Shown piece by piece: positions 23,760 to 32,418 of a stretch of 54,019 bases of DNA. The DNA is from Rhodobacteraceae bacterium HLUCCA08 (GTDB taxonomy: Bacteria > Pseudomonadota > Alphaproteobacteria > Rhodobacterales > Rhodobacteraceae). Both the position numbers and the translations under genes were made by a program. A model generated the notes under the pieces. That model was given only the letters and a program-made list of their open reading frames with translations. It was not told where the DNA came from and did no database searches. The stretch is taken from assembly GCA_001314655.1 (NCBI GenBank), contig LJSF01000011.1, positions 1 to 54,019 on the forward strand, read 5' to 3'. Numbering within the stretch: the first letter of the stretch is position 1; each line of letters begins with the position of its first letter.

Positions 23760-24020
23760 ATGCCGATGTTTGGCTCCAAGAGAATTGCCCATCACAGCGA
23801 TCTGATGACCCGGATGTCCGAAACCGTCGGCGCCGACCTGGGCGAAGCGATCGCCGAAGGCCGCATCGACGCCGAAATGCTGCGCGCCGCGACGATCAGC
23901 TGCGCCGGCTGCGACGAGGCGGCCGAATGCCCGTCCTGGCTGGACGACCACGCGGCAGGCGCCGAGGCCCCGCCGGACTATTGCCGCAACCGCAACCTGA
24001 TGATGGCGCTGCAGGGCTGA
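23760..24020 (+). CDS. DUF6455 family protein (copy 2)
   Basis: The 86-residue protein has the same layout as copy 1: ETVGADLGEAIAEGRIDAEM, then CAGCDEAAECPSWLDDH and PPDYCRNRNLMMAL. The shared PPDYC(R/L)NR(N/D)L end and the C-x-x-C...C pattern show the two are paralogues. GGAGGG overlaps the ATG region at 23755-23760. It is divergent from ppk2 across about 145 bases. The function is unknown. Confidence 0.75.
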   Translation: MPMFGSKRIAHHSDLMTRMSETVGADLGEAIAEGRIDAEMLRAATISCAGCDEAAECPSWLDDHAAGAEAPPDYCRNRNLMMALQG

Positions 24021-24044
24021 CGGCGCTGGCGCGCGCCCACCCGT

Positions 24045-24095
24045 CCCGGGCCTGACCCGGGACCTCTGCCGTCGAGGCCCCGGGTCAGGCCCGGG
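24045..24095. terminator. Very strong hairpin between convergent DUF6455 copy 2 and rimO
   Basis: The 17-base arms at 24045-24061 and 24079-24095 are perfect reverse complements (CCCGGGCCTGACCCGGG), extended inward by 4 more pairs after one mismatch around a 7-base loop. Its place 25 bases past one stop and 18 bases before the other suits a bidirectional terminator. The arm sequence also looks like a dispersed palindromic repeat type, so it may be a REP-like element. Confidence 0.7.
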
Positions 24096-24113
24096 GCGCG
24101 GGGCGCCAGGGGA

Positions 24114-25490
24114 TCAGGCCGGGCGCAGCTGCCCCCACAGGTCATACTCCCCGGCCTCGTCCACCTCGACCGTGACGATATCGCCCGGGGCCAGCCCCCC
24201 GGCGCCCTCGTCGATGAACAGGTTGCCGTCGATTTCCGGCGCGTCGGCCATGGTCCGGCAGGTGGCGATGCCGTCGGCGTCGATGTCGTCGACGATCACC
24301 TCCAGGACCCGGCCCAGCTTCGCGGCGAGCTTCGCCTCGGAAATCGTCTGCGCCTTTTGCATGAAGCGGTCCCAGCGGTCCTGCTTGACCTCTTCGGGGA
24401 CATGATCCGGCAGGGCGTTGGACCGCGCGCCGGCGACGTTTTCGTATTGAAAGCAGCCCACCCGGTCCAGCTGCGCCTCCTCCATCCAGTCCAGCAGGTG
24501 CTGGAATTCGGCCTCGGTTTCGCCCGGATAGCCGACGATGAAGGTCGAGCGCAGGGTGATGTCGGGGCAGATCGCGCGCCATTCGGCGATGCGGTCCAGC
24601 GTCCGTTCGGCATGGGCGGGCCGGGCCATCCGCTTGAGCGTGTCGGGATGGGCATGCTGGAACGGGATGTCGAGGTACGGCAGCACCAGCCCCTCGGCCA
24701 TCAGCGGGATCAGCTCGCGCACATGGGGGTAGGGGTAGACGTAATGCAGCCGGACCCAGGCGCCGAGCGATCCCAGATCGCGGGCCAGGCGGGTGATCGG
24801 GCGCGCGTCGCCAAGACGCGCCTCGCGCGGCCAGTCGGTGCCGTAGGCCGAGGTGTCCTGGGAAATCACCAGCAATTCCTTCACGCCGCTTTCCACCAGC
24901 TTTTCGGCCTCGCGCAGCACCGCCCTGTGCGGGCGGCTGGCCAGTTTCCCGCGCATGTCGGGGATGATGCAGAAGCGGCAGGAATGGTTGCAGCCCTCGG
25001 AAATCTTGAGATAGCTGTAATGGCGCGGGGTCAGCGTGACGCCGCTGGCCGGCAGCAGGTCGACGAAAGGGTCCGGATCGGGCGGCACGGCGGCATGGAC
25101 CGCGTCGAGCACCTGTTCGTATTGATGCGGTCCGGTGACCGCCAGCACCCTTGGATGGGCGCCGGTGATGTAATCGGGATCGGCGCCGAGGCAGCCGGTG
25201 ACGATGACCCGGCCGTTTTCGGCCAGCGCCTCTCCGATCGCGTCCAGGCTTTCGGCCTTGGCGCTGTCGAGAAAGCCGCAGGTATTGACGATCACCGCAT
25301 CGGCGCCGGCGTAATCGGCGCTGATCCCGTAGCCCTCGGCCCGCAGGCGGGTGAGGATGCGTTCGCTGTCGACCAGCGCCTTGGGGCAGCCCAGGGAAAC
25401 CATGCCGATATTCGGCTGGCCGGTGCGGCGGGTTTCGGCAATGCGGGCGCGGGCCAGGTCGGGGCGCAGATCGGGGGGATTGGTGCTCAT
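24114..25490 (-). CDS. rimO: Ribosomal protein S12 (Asp) methylthiotransferase RimO
   Basis: The product is 458 residues. The N-terminal UPF0004 domain has cluster cysteines in [27 protein letters not shown] and [11 protein letters not shown]. The radical-SAM CxxxCxxC lies in [36 protein letters not shown] follows, and a C-terminal TRAM domain occupies about the last 65 residues ([20 protein letters not shown] to the end). SLGCPK plus the DxxRGK-type motif place it with RimO rather than MiaB. It adds a methylthio group to the conserved Asp of ribosomal protein S12. The gene is single. Confidence 0.95.
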   Translation of the reverse strand: MSTNPPDLRPDLARARIAETRRTGQPNIGMVSLGCPKALVDSERILTRLRAEGYGISADYAGADAVIVNTCGFLDSAKAESLDAIGEALAENGRVIVTGCLGADPDYITGAHPRVLAVTGPHQYEQVLDAVHAAVPPDPDPFVDLLPASGVTLTPRHYSYLKISEGCNHSCRFCIIPDMRGKLASRPHRAVLREAEKLVESGVKELLVISQDTSAYGTDWPREARLGDARPITRLARDLGSLGAWVRLHYVYPYPHVRELIPLMAEGLVLPYLDIPFQHAHPDTLKRMARPAHAERTLDRIAEWRAICPDITLRSTFIVGYPGETEAEFQHLLDWMEEAQLDRVGCFQYENVAGARSNALPDHVPEEVKQDRWDRFMQKAQTISEAKLAAKLGRVLEVIVDDIDADGIATCRTMADAPEIDGNLFIDEGAGGLAPGDIVTVEVDEAGEYDLWGQLRPA

Positions 25491-25553
25491 GATCCGGGCC
25501 TATAGCGGGATGGCACGGTTTGGGAAAGCCTTGCACCGCCGGGCGGGCGCGTT

Positions 25554-26249
25554 ATGAGCAAGGGCATGAGCCAGGCCAACACGACGCGACCGCCCGATCA
25601 CGACCTGGGCACCCTGCGGGGCCGGATCGGCGCCCGGTTGCATTTCCTGTTCATCGACCATCAGCTGTTGCGGCTGTTCTGGCGCAACACGCACGAGATC
25701 GCCCCCGGCGTCTGGCGCTCGAACCAGCCCGGCCCGGCACGATTGCGCCGGTTTCGCGCCAGGGGCATCCGCACCGTGCTGACCCTGCGGGCCGACCTGC
25801 CGCGCAGCTACACCCTGCTCGAAGCCCGGGCCTGCGCCCGGCTGGGCCTGCGCTTCGTCCGGGGCCCGTCGCTGGCCGCGCGGGTGCTGCTGCCGCGCGA
25901 CCGATTGCTGGCGCTGGAGGCTCGGTTCCGCGAGTTGCAGGATGCCAAGCCCCTGGTGATGCACTGCAAATCCGGCGCCGACCGGACCGGGCTGGGCGCC
26001 GCGCTGTGGCTGGTGCTGATCGAAGGGCGGGACGTGCAGGAGGTGCTCGACACCCAGTTCACCCGCGCCCGCATCCATTTCCCGCGCAGCCGGGCCGGGG
26101 TGGTCAGCCACATCTTCCGGGCCTATCTGCGCGAGGCCGAGGGTCGCGATTTCCGCAGCTGGCTGCTGACCGATTACGACCCCGACCGCCTGACCGCGGA
26201 TTTCGCCGATTGGCGCGACGGCCGCGGGCGCTGGGCTACCAGGCGCTGA
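25554..26249 (+). CDS. Dual-specificity/tyrosine phosphatase-like protein
   Basis: The product is 231 residues. The catalytic loop VMHCKSGADRTGLGAALWLV is the HC(x5)R signature of cysteine phosphatases, and GVWRSNQPGPARLRRF plus IRTVLTLRADLP match the upstream phosphatase fold. Such proteins often act on lipopolysaccharide, phosphatidylglycerol phosphate or phosphoproteins; the substrate is unknown. Its 3' end overlaps the convergent SDR gene by 14 bases. It borders the surface-sugar operon but is on the opposite strand. Confidence 0.82.
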   Translation: MSKGMSQANTTRPPDHDLGTLRGRIGARLHFLFIDHQLLRLFWRNTHEIAPGVWRSNQPGPARLRRFRARGIRTVLTLRADLPRSYTLLEARACARLGLRFVRGPSLAARVLLPRDRLLALEARFRELQDAKPLVMHCKSGADRTGLGAALWLVLIEGRDVQEVLDTQFTRARIHFPRSRAGVVSHIFRAYLREAEGRDFRSWLLTDYDPDRLTADFADWRDGRGRWATRR

Positions 26250-27024
26250 AGCCGCCGTCGACATTGACCATTTGCCCGGTCATGTAGCCCGCCTGTTTCG
26301 AGGCCAGGAACAGCATCACGTCGGCGATCTCGTCCGGGGCGCACATCCGGCCGGCCATGATCAGCGCGCCCACGCGGCGCTGGAATTCCTCGGAATGGTT
26401 GTTGAACACGGCGCCGGGGGCGATGGTGTTGACAGTCGCCTTGCGCGGCGCCCAGTAGCCGGCGAGCCAGACCGTGAGGCCGTGAATACCCGCCTTGGTC
26501 ACGCCATAGGCGCTGAAATTCTTGAACGGCATGCCGTCATAGATCGGATGGTGCGCGCCGTTCAGCGCATACATCGAGGCGACGTTGATCAGTGTCGCCG
26601 GGTATTTGCCGACGATGTCGCGGTCCATCTGCCGGGCGATCATGAAGGCGCCGGTCAGGTTGGTGCGCAGGGTCTTTTCGAAATCCGCCACACTGGTGTC
26701 GGCGAAATCGGGAAAACTGCCGCCCGCGCCCATCAGCATCTCGCCGGTGATGGCGGCGTTGTTGAGCACCACGTTGACCTGCAGGCCAAGCGCGGCGGTG
26801 CGCCGGAAGACCTCCTCGACCGCCGTCTCGTCGCTCACGTCGAGGTCGAGGAAATGGAACTTCGGGTCTTCGCCATGGGCGTTTTGCAACGCCTCGGCGC
26901 GCGGCCCGGGCAGGTCGCTGGCCACGACGGTCGCGCCGGCCGCCAGCATCCGGCGCACATAGGCGCTGCCCAGCACCCCGCCCGAACCGGTGATGAAGAC
27001 CGTGCGGTCGGACAGGTCGGTCAT
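26236..27024 (-). CDS. Short-chain dehydrogenase/reductase (PtmA-like), last gene of the nonulosonate operon
   Basis: The product is 262 residues. NAD(P) motif FITGSGGVLGSAYVRRM, NNAA in VVLNNAAITGE, and the catalytic Tyr/Lys in FSAYGVTKAGIHG with upstream Ser in INVASMYALNG are all present. The C-terminal MTGQMVNVDGGFSAW is the usual SDR close. It resembles SDRs such as PtmA found in nonulosonic-acid (flagellin glycosylation) loci, which supports a sugar role. Its ATG overlaps the neuA-like stop by 4 bases. Confidence 0.87.
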   Translation of the reverse strand: MTDLSDRTVFITGSGGVLGSAYVRRMLAAGATVVASDLPGPRAEALQNAHGEDPKFHFLDLDVSDETAVEEVFRRTAALGLQVNVVLNNAAITGEMLMGAGGSFPDFADTSVADFEKTLRTNLTGAFMIARQMDRDIVGKYPATLINVASMYALNGAHHPIYDGMPFKNFSAYGVTKAGIHGLTVWLAGYWAPRKATVNTIAPGAVFNNHSEEFQRRVGALIMAGRMCAPDEIADVMLFLASKQAGYMTGQMVNVDGGFSAW

Positions 27025-27713
27025 GTCAGGCGCTCCGTCATGAGAAAGTCGACGATCCGGAAATCGAGCGGCGTGTCGATGTCGATGCAGCGTTCCGGCG
27101 GCATGATATAGGGGATCACCCGGCCCTCGAACAGGGCCTTGGCGCGTTTCAGATAGGCCGGGTCCAGCACATAGGTCGAGGCCGCGTGTTCCAGCACCTG
27201 CGGCGCCTGCTGCCGCGCCACGACCCCGCCGGGCAAGGGTTTGGAGACATGCAGCGACCCGTCCTCGTCCAGTTCGACCAGGTTGAAATAGGGGTTCTTG
27301 CGCGCCTCGCAGCAGGACATGACCATGTCGGGCTGTTGGGCCTCGTAGAGTTCCAGCGCGCCGTTGATATCCTCGGGCAGGCGTAGCGGCGAGGTGCAGT
27401 CGAGATCGACGAAGGCATCGGCCGGGCCGGCGATCGCCTCGGCGGCCTCCAGCGCATGTTGCCACACATCCCACTTGCCGGCGGTGTCGCTGGCCAGATG
27501 CGCCGGGCGCAGGCCGATCTCCAGCGCGCCCTGGCGCACGGCCAGCTCGTAGATGCGTTCATCGTCGGTCGAGACCACCACGTGGTCGATCCAGGGATGG
27601 GCGAACAGCTGATCCAGCGACCAGGCGATCAGCGGCTTTCCCGCGATCTCCTTGAAATTCTTGCCTTCCACGCCCTTGCTGCCCTTGCGGGCGCCGATAT
27701 GGCCCAGGATCAT
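27021..27713 (-). CDS. neuA: CMP-nonulosonate (acylneuraminate) cytidylyltransferase, NeuA-like
   Basis: The product is 230 residues, the size of the catalytic domain. The P-loop-like MILGHIGARKGSKGVEGKN, the IAGKPLIAWSLDQL block and the metal-binding DLDCTSPLRLPEDI are classic. PERCIDIDTPLDFRIVDFL closes the domain. It activates a sialic/legionaminic-type acid with CTP before glycosyl transfer. The first residues are GHIGARKGSKG rather than the commoner AIIPARGGSKG. Overlaps of 4 bases on both sides place it inside the operon. Whether the sugar is Neu5Ac or a relative cannot be told. Confidence 0.87.
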   Translation of the reverse strand: MILGHIGARKGSKGVEGKNFKEIAGKPLIAWSLDQLFAHPWIDHVVVSTDDERIYELAVRQGALEIGLRPAHLASDTAGKWDVWQHALEAAEAIAGPADAFVDLDCTSPLRLPEDINGALELYEAQQPDMVMSCCEARKNPYFNLVELDEDGSLHVSKPLPGGVVARQQAPQVLEHAASTYVLDPAYLKRAKALFEGRVIPYIMPPERCIDIDTPLDFRIVDFLMTERLT

Positions 27714-28657
27714 GACAGTTCCTTTTCGATCAGCCCGTGGAAATGGCGCCGCTCCCAGGCGCGGGCGATCAGCCGGCAGGTATCCTTGCAGTGATCGAGA
27801 CGCGGCGCGTGGGGATGGTCGGGCGGCTGGCCCCGCAGCACCCGTAGCCAGTCGGCGGCGATGGCCAGGAACATGGCGTTGCGGTCGAAATCGAACGTGT
27901 CGGTGTCGGCCCCGGCGGCGCTGCGGATGGTGAGCGTGGCGGCCAGCAGATCGGCCTCGATCTCGGCGTCCCGGGCGCGCAGGGCGATGCGGCGGTGGCC
28001 GACGGGGGCCAGGTAATCCATCGCGATCGTGCCATGGGCGGTGGCGGTATCGGCCCGCACCAGGGTGGAAAAGTCGATCCCCGGCCAGGCGGCATGGCCC
28101 AGGCAGGCGGTATCCTGCAGGGTCAGGTGGCCGATCAGGTGGTGGGCCAGGTCCAGCTCGTGACACAGGTCCAAAAGCACCCCGCCGCCATCCTCGCGCG
28201 CCGCGTAGCTGTCGGAAAAGGTCCAGTTTTCGCGCCATCGGGTGACGTCATGGCCGATCTCGAAGGCGAAGCGGTAGGGCGCGGGGGCGCGGGCCTTGAG
28301 CGCCGCGACCACCGGGTGATACCGCATCATGAACCCGGCGAAACAGCGCGCCGCCAGCGGCCCCAGCGCCGCCATGATCGCATCGAGGTCGCCGGCGCGG
28401 AAGGCCACGGGCTTTTCGATATACAGCGGCACCGAACGGGCGGCGGCCAGGCGGACGATCTCGGTCCGCACATGGGTGGCGGTGGCGATGACCATGCCGT
28501 CCGGGGCACCGGCCGCCAGCCGCGCGGCCAAGCCGTCGGCCCCGGTCTCGCGCCAGGACAGCCGGGTCACATCGGCGCCCAAGGCGGCGAAATTCTCGGC
28601 ATGGCGCCGCCCGATGGAGCCGGTGCCCAGCACCCAGATATTCAGCGCGTCGCCCAT
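27710..28657 (-). CDS. Gfo/Idh/MocA-family oxidoreductase
   Basis: The product is 315 residues. The Rossmann NAD(P) motif is WVLGTGSIGRRHAENFAALG, and the EKPVAF signature Lys follows (VPLYIEKPVAFRAGDLDAIM). The sugar-binding half has GGGVLLDLCHELDLAHHLIG with catalytic-type Asp/His. It presumably oxidises or reduces a nucleotide sugar or free amino sugar in the pathway. GAGGGATC precedes the ATG. It is separated by 59 bases from the upstream GT30 gene and overlaps neuA by 4 bases. The exact substrate is unknown. Confidence 0.85.
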   Translation of the reverse strand: MGDALNIWVLGTGSIGRRHAENFAALGADVTRLSWRETGADGLAARLAAGAPDGMVIATATHVRTEIVRLAAARSVPLYIEKPVAFRAGDLDAIMAALGPLAARCFAGFMMRYHPVVAALKARAPAPYRFAFEIGHDVTRWRENWTFSDSYAAREDGGGVLLDLCHELDLAHHLIGHLTLQDTACLGHAAWPGIDFSTLVRADTATAHGTIAMDYLAPVGHRRIALRARDAEIEADLLAATLTIRSAAGADTDTFDFDRNAMFLAIAADWLRVLRGQPPDHPHAPRLDHCKDTCRLIARAWERRHFHGLIEKELS

Positions 28658-28716
28658 GATCCCTCCGCTTTTTTCCCGTGTTAGAGGATTTCGCCGCCCG
28701 CCGGTAGGGTCGGGTT

Positions 28717-30042
28717 TCACCCCAGCTGCGCCAGCAATCCGGGGATCGCCGCCAGGGTCCGCGCGGTGGCGCCGGAATGGGCGGCGAAAAAGGCCTCGAT
28801 CGCCGCCGCCCCGGCGGGCGGGGTGGCGTCGGGGCCGATGCTGGCGGCCAGCGCCTCGGCGGTGGCGGCGGTCTGGCGCAGCACGCCGGCCTGGGCCGCC
28901 TCGGTCGCGGGATATTCGATGGTCCAGACATGGGGGCCGGTCCAGACCGGCTTGCCGACGCTCAGCGCCTCGGAGATGTTGTGCGCCCCGTTCGGGTTGA
29001 AGCCGCCGCCGACCACGATCCGGTCGGCCATTTCCAGATAGGCATACATCTCGCCCATGCTGTCGCCCAGCAGCACCGACACGCCCGGTGCATCGCCGAT
29101 CGGTGCGACATCGGCGTCCAGCACCGCGCTGCGGCGGGCATGGGCCAGGCCGGCCGCCTCCAGCAATCCGGCCACGGCGTCGAACCGTTCCGGCGCGCGG
29201 GGGACGTAGACGAAGAACGGCGCCGGCCCGTCGCCATGGGCGGCGATCAGCGCCTTGATCGTGCCGATCACCAGCGCGTCCTCGCCCTCGACCACGCTGA
29301 CGAAGGCATAGGCGGGCCGATCGCCGGCCAGCCAGTGCCGCGCCGCCCGCCCGGCCCGGCGCAGGTCGACCGGCACCGGCTGGTCGAAGCGCAATTCCCC
29401 GGTCACGGCGATATTGGTCACCCCGACGGCGGCGAAGCGGTCGCGCTGCAGTTCGGACTTGACCAGGGCGCCGGCGAAACCGGTCATCAGTTCGGCGCGC
29501 AGTTTCAGCCGCTTGCGGTCCCTTTCGAAACTGCGCGACGGGTATTGCGCGTTGCACATCAGCAGCGGCACGCCGCGGCGGCGGCAGGTGGCGATCAGGC
29601 GCGGCCAGACCTCGATCTCCATCACCAGGCCGTAGCGCGGCCGCGCCCGGCGCAGAAAGCGGGCCACGGCCAGGGCGGTATCGACGGGCGCCCAGCTGAC
29701 ACGGGCGCGGTCGGCGGCGATGTCGGCGGCCAGCACCGCCTCGGCCTCGCGCCGGCCGGCGGGGGTGGTGCAGGTGATCTGCACCGCCTCGCCCCGGTCC
29801 AGCAGCGCGCGGATCAGCGGCACGGCCGAGCGGAATTCGCCCAGAGATACCGCGTGGACCCAGACCGCGCCGGGGATCGGGTCGGGCACCCGGCCGAAGC
29901 GTTCGCGCAGGTGCCGCCGATACAGCGCGTCGCGCCGCCCGCGCCGCCACAGATAGGCCAGGACCAGCGGCATCAGCAGCCACCAGGCCAGGTCGTAGAC
30001 GACCAGGAACGCGCGCATGCGAGGGCTGGGAAAACCCGTCAT
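28717..30042 (-). CDS. GT30 family 3-deoxy-octulosonate (Kdo-type) transferase, copy A
   Basis: The product is 441 residues. A single N-terminal membrane anchor (FLVVYDLAWWLLMPLVLAYL) precedes the GT30 core: VWVHAVSLGEFRSAVPLIRA (catalytic Glu), LVMEIEVWPRLIATCRRRGV, TGELRFDQPVP and GGGFNPNGAHNISEALSVGK. WaaA enzymes add Kdo to lipid A at the inner membrane. A second, divergent GT30 gene (30039-31268) lies immediately upstream with a 4-base overlap. The two are unlike each other, so they may transfer different sugars. Confidence 0.85.
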   Translation of the reverse strand: MTGFPSPRMRAFLVVYDLAWWLLMPLVLAYLWRRGRRDALYRRHLRERFGRVPDPIPGAVWVHAVSLGEFRSAVPLIRALLDRGEAVQITCTTPAGRREAEAVLAADIAADRARVSWAPVDTALAVARFLRRARPRYGLVMEIEVWPRLIATCRRRGVPLLMCNAQYPSRSFERDRKRLKLRAELMTGFAGALVKSELQRDRFAAVGVTNIAVTGELRFDQPVPVDLRRAGRAARHWLAGDRPAYAFVSVVEGEDALVIGTIKALIAAHGDGPAPFFVYVPRAPERFDAVAGLLEAAGLAHARRSAVLDADVAPIGDAPGVSVLLGDSMGEMYAYLEMADRIVVGGGFNPNGAHNISEALSVGKPVWTGPHVWTIEYPATEAAQAGVLRQTAATAEALAASIGPDATPPAGAAAIEAFFAAHSGATARTLAAIPGLLAQLG

Positions 30043-31268
30043 GGTTCGCGCCCGTCCAACAGCGTCAGGCAGGCCTCGCGCGCCGCCACCAGCCCCGCGT
30101 GGCCCCGGGCGCGGACCTGCGCGGCCCGGGCGGCCATCGGCGCCAGGTCGTCCTGCAGGGCGCGGGCGAGGTCGGCGGCGTCGGTGATCGTCCGGCTTGC
30201 GTCCCCGGCCTGCAGGGCGGCGTAATCGGGCGCGAAATTCGCCGTGCGGGGGCCGTGCAGGACCGGGCAGTCCAGCGCCACGGCCTCCCACGGGTTGTGG
30301 CCCTCGACCGGGCCGAAACTGCCGCCGATCAGCGCGGCACGGGCCAGGCCATACCACAGCCCCATCTCGCCCATCGTGTCGGCGATATAGCTGGCGTCGC
30401 CGGGGCCGGGCAGGGCGCCGGCCGACCGGCGCGGGGCCTTGGCGATGTCGGCGCCACGACCGACGTCGCGCGGGGCGACGATCAGCAGCCAGGCGGGGTC
30501 GGCGCGGTGCAGGATGTCCTGGGCGGCCAGGGCCACGGCTTCGTCCTGCGGGTGGCTCGACGCGGCGAGCCAGACCTTGCGCCCGGCCAGCGCCGGGGCC
30601 AGCGCGGCGCGCGCCTGCGGATCGCAGCCCAGCGGCGGGGCGGCGGATTTCAGCGATCCGGTCACGCTGACCTCTGCCGTCGGGGCCAGGGTCCGGATAT
30701 GGCCGGCACTGGCCGCGTCCTGGGCCTGGATCACCGCCAGACGGCCGTAAAGCTCGGCGAAGGCGGCGCCGAACCGGGTGCGGGCGCGGACCGCGCGGGC
30801 GTTCATCCGGGCATTGACCCAGGCCTGCGGCACCCCGCGCCGGGCCGCCTGAACGATCAGCCGCGGCCACAGGTCCTGATCGGACCAGACCGCCAGATCG
30901 GGCCGCCAGTGATCCAGGAACCGCCGCACCGGCCCCGGCAGGTCGAGCGGCAGGAACTGGTGGATCACCCGGGCCCGGGCGGTGCGGGCAAAGACATGAG
31001 CCGAGGTGCGGGCCGAGGAGGTCACCAGCACCTGCAGCCCCGGCCGGGCCTCGGTCAGGGCGTCGATCAGCCCGGTCAGGGCCATGACCTCGCCCACGCC
31101 GACGCCGTGCAGCCAGACCAGCGGGCCCTCGGGCCGCGCGGCGGAGGCCTGGCCCAGCTTTTCGCGCCAGCGGTCCGGGTCCTCCTTGCCGCGGGCCAGG
31201 CGGCGGCGCAGCAGCGGCCCGGCCAGCGGCTGCAGCAGGTGCCCGGCGGCCAGCGTGGCGCGCAGCAT
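30039..31268 (-). CDS. GT30 family 3-deoxy-octulosonate (Kdo-type) transferase, copy B
   Basis: The product is 409 residues from ATG 31268; a GTG at 31280 is an alternative start. Core motifs are LVWLHGVGVGEVMALTGLID (catalytic Glu), AVWSDQDLWPRLIVQAARRG where WaaA usually has E-x-E/T-x-W, TGSLKSAAPPLGCDPQ and GGSFGPVEGHNPWEAVALDC. The N terminus (RRRLARGKEDPDRWREKLGQ) matches the WaaA start common in Rhodobacteraceae. Compared with copy A the acceptor-side residues differ. It could be the housekeeping WaaA or the specialised partner; the sequence alone does not decide. 28 bases separate it from neuC. Confidence 0.82.
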   Translation of the reverse strand: MLRATLAAGHLLQPLAGPLLRRRLARGKEDPDRWREKLGQASAARPEGPLVWLHGVGVGEVMALTGLIDALTEARPGLQVLVTSSARTSAHVFARTARARVIHQFLPLDLPGPVRRFLDHWRPDLAVWSDQDLWPRLIVQAARRGVPQAWVNARMNARAVRARTRFGAAFAELYGRLAVIQAQDAASAGHIRTLAPTAEVSVTGSLKSAAPPLGCDPQARAALAPALAGRKVWLAASSHPQDEAVALAAQDILHRADPAWLLIVAPRDVGRGADIAKAPRRSAGALPGPGDASYIADTMGEMGLWYGLARAALIGGSFGPVEGHNPWEAVALDCPVLHGPRTANFAPDYAALQAGDASRTITDAADLARALQDDLAPMAARAAQVRARGHAGLVAAREACLTLLDGREP

Positions 31269-31296
31269 CGGGCCGGTCACGGCAGGGGCGCCGGTC

Positions 31297-32418
31297 TCAG
31301 CCAATGTCGCGGAACCGCTTCTGCAGCGGCGCCCCCCAGAAGCCGGCGCCTTGCAGCACCGCGACGAAACGATCCGCCGCCCGGCCGGTCCCGAAGCCGG
31401 TATGGGGCGGGTAATGCTTGCCCCATTCATGGGTCAGAAAGGCGTCGATCGCCGCGCGGTCCGCGGCCTCGGCCCGGGACAGGGACGGCGCGGTCGCCCG
31501 GTCGGTCTGCCGGCTGCCGATATCCAGCGACGGCACGCCCAGAAAGGGCGCCTCGCGCACGCCGGCGCTGGAATTGCCGATCATGCAGGCGGCGTTCTTC
31601 ATCAATTCGGAGAAATGGGCGAAGCGCATCGAGGGCAGGATGCGGAACCGGTCGCGCGGCAGCCCGTCCAGCACCGCAAAGATCGCCTCGGAGCCCGGGT
31701 CGTTGTTCGGCGCGATGGTCACGAAATAGCGCCCCGAGGTTTCCAGAACGTCGAACAGCGCGGCGGCCTGGGCGCCCATGCTGTCGGCCTCGGAGGTCAC
31801 CGGGTGAAAGGTGACGATGCCGTAATCGTCGCTGGCGATCTCGTAGCGGGCGCGGACCTGGTCCAGGCTCACGCCGCTGTCGCGGCCGTGGAAATCCAGC
31901 TCGGGCGAGCCGATCACGTGGATCGTCTCTTCGGGTTCGCCAAGGGCCATGACCCGGCGCGCGGCCCCGTCCGAGCTGACGAAATGGTGGGTCGCCAGCT
32001 TGGTATTGGCATGGCGGAAGATCTCGTCGATCGTGCCCGACACCTCGCCGCCCTCGATATGGGCCGAACGGATATAGTTCGTCGCCGCCACCAGGGCGCA
32101 GGCCAGCGCCTCGATCCGGTCGCCGTGGATCACCACCAGGTCGGGGCGATGTTCGGCGACGAAATCGGAAAACCCGGTGACGGTCTTGGCCAGCACCGCA
32201 TCCTGCGGATCGCCGGGCCGCTGGTTGATGAATTCATGGGTGCCGACACCGTCCAGCCGCGCCACCTCGACCCGGGTCAGCCCGTAGCGGTGCAGCATGT
32301 GCATCCCGGTGACGAAGAAATCCACCGCGAACCCGGCATCCCGCGCGGCCACGGCCAGCGGTTCCAGCTTGCCGAAATCGGCGCGGGTGCCGGTGACGAA
32401 AAGGAGGGATCTGGTCAT
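31297..32418 (-). CDS. neuC: UDP-N-acetylglucosamine 2-epimerase (hydrolysing), NeuC-like
   Basis: The product is 373 residues. The start LLFVTGTRADFGKLEPLA is diagnostic. VVIHGDRIEALACALVAATN, HIEGGEVSGTIDEIFRHANT and MIGNSSAGVREAPFLGVPSL contain the conserved Asp, Glu, His and Ser of the fold. NeuC releases ManNAc from UDP-GlcNAc for NeuB; LegG/PseG relatives use modified sugars. It overlaps the downstream-strand neighbour (32415-32418) by 4 bases. No 4,6-dehydratase or aminotransferase gene is nearby, which favours a plain ManNAc product. Confidence 0.9.
   Translation of the reverse strand: MTRSLLFVTGTRADFGKLEPLAVAARDAGFAVDFFVTGMHMLHRYGLTRVEVARLDGVGTHEFINQRPGDPQDAVLAKTVTGFSDFVAEHRPDLVVIHGDRIEALACALVAATNYIRSAHIEGGEVSGTIDEIFRHANTKLATHHFVSSDGAARRVMALGEPEETIHVIGSPELDFHGRDSGVSLDQVRARYEIASDDYGIVTFHPVTSEADSMGAQAAALFDVLETSGRYFVTIAPNNDPGSEAIFAVLDGLPRDRFRILPSMRFAHFSELMKNAACMIGNSSAGVREAPFLGVPSLDIGSRQTDRATAPSLSRAEAADRAAIDAFLTHEWGKHYPPHTGFGTGRAADRFVAVLQGAGFWGAPLQKRFRDIG

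Noticed and set aside
24357-25505. Long plus-strand frame across rimO
   Set aside because: It is the antisense image of rimO with Gly/Gln/Val shadow composition and no domain.
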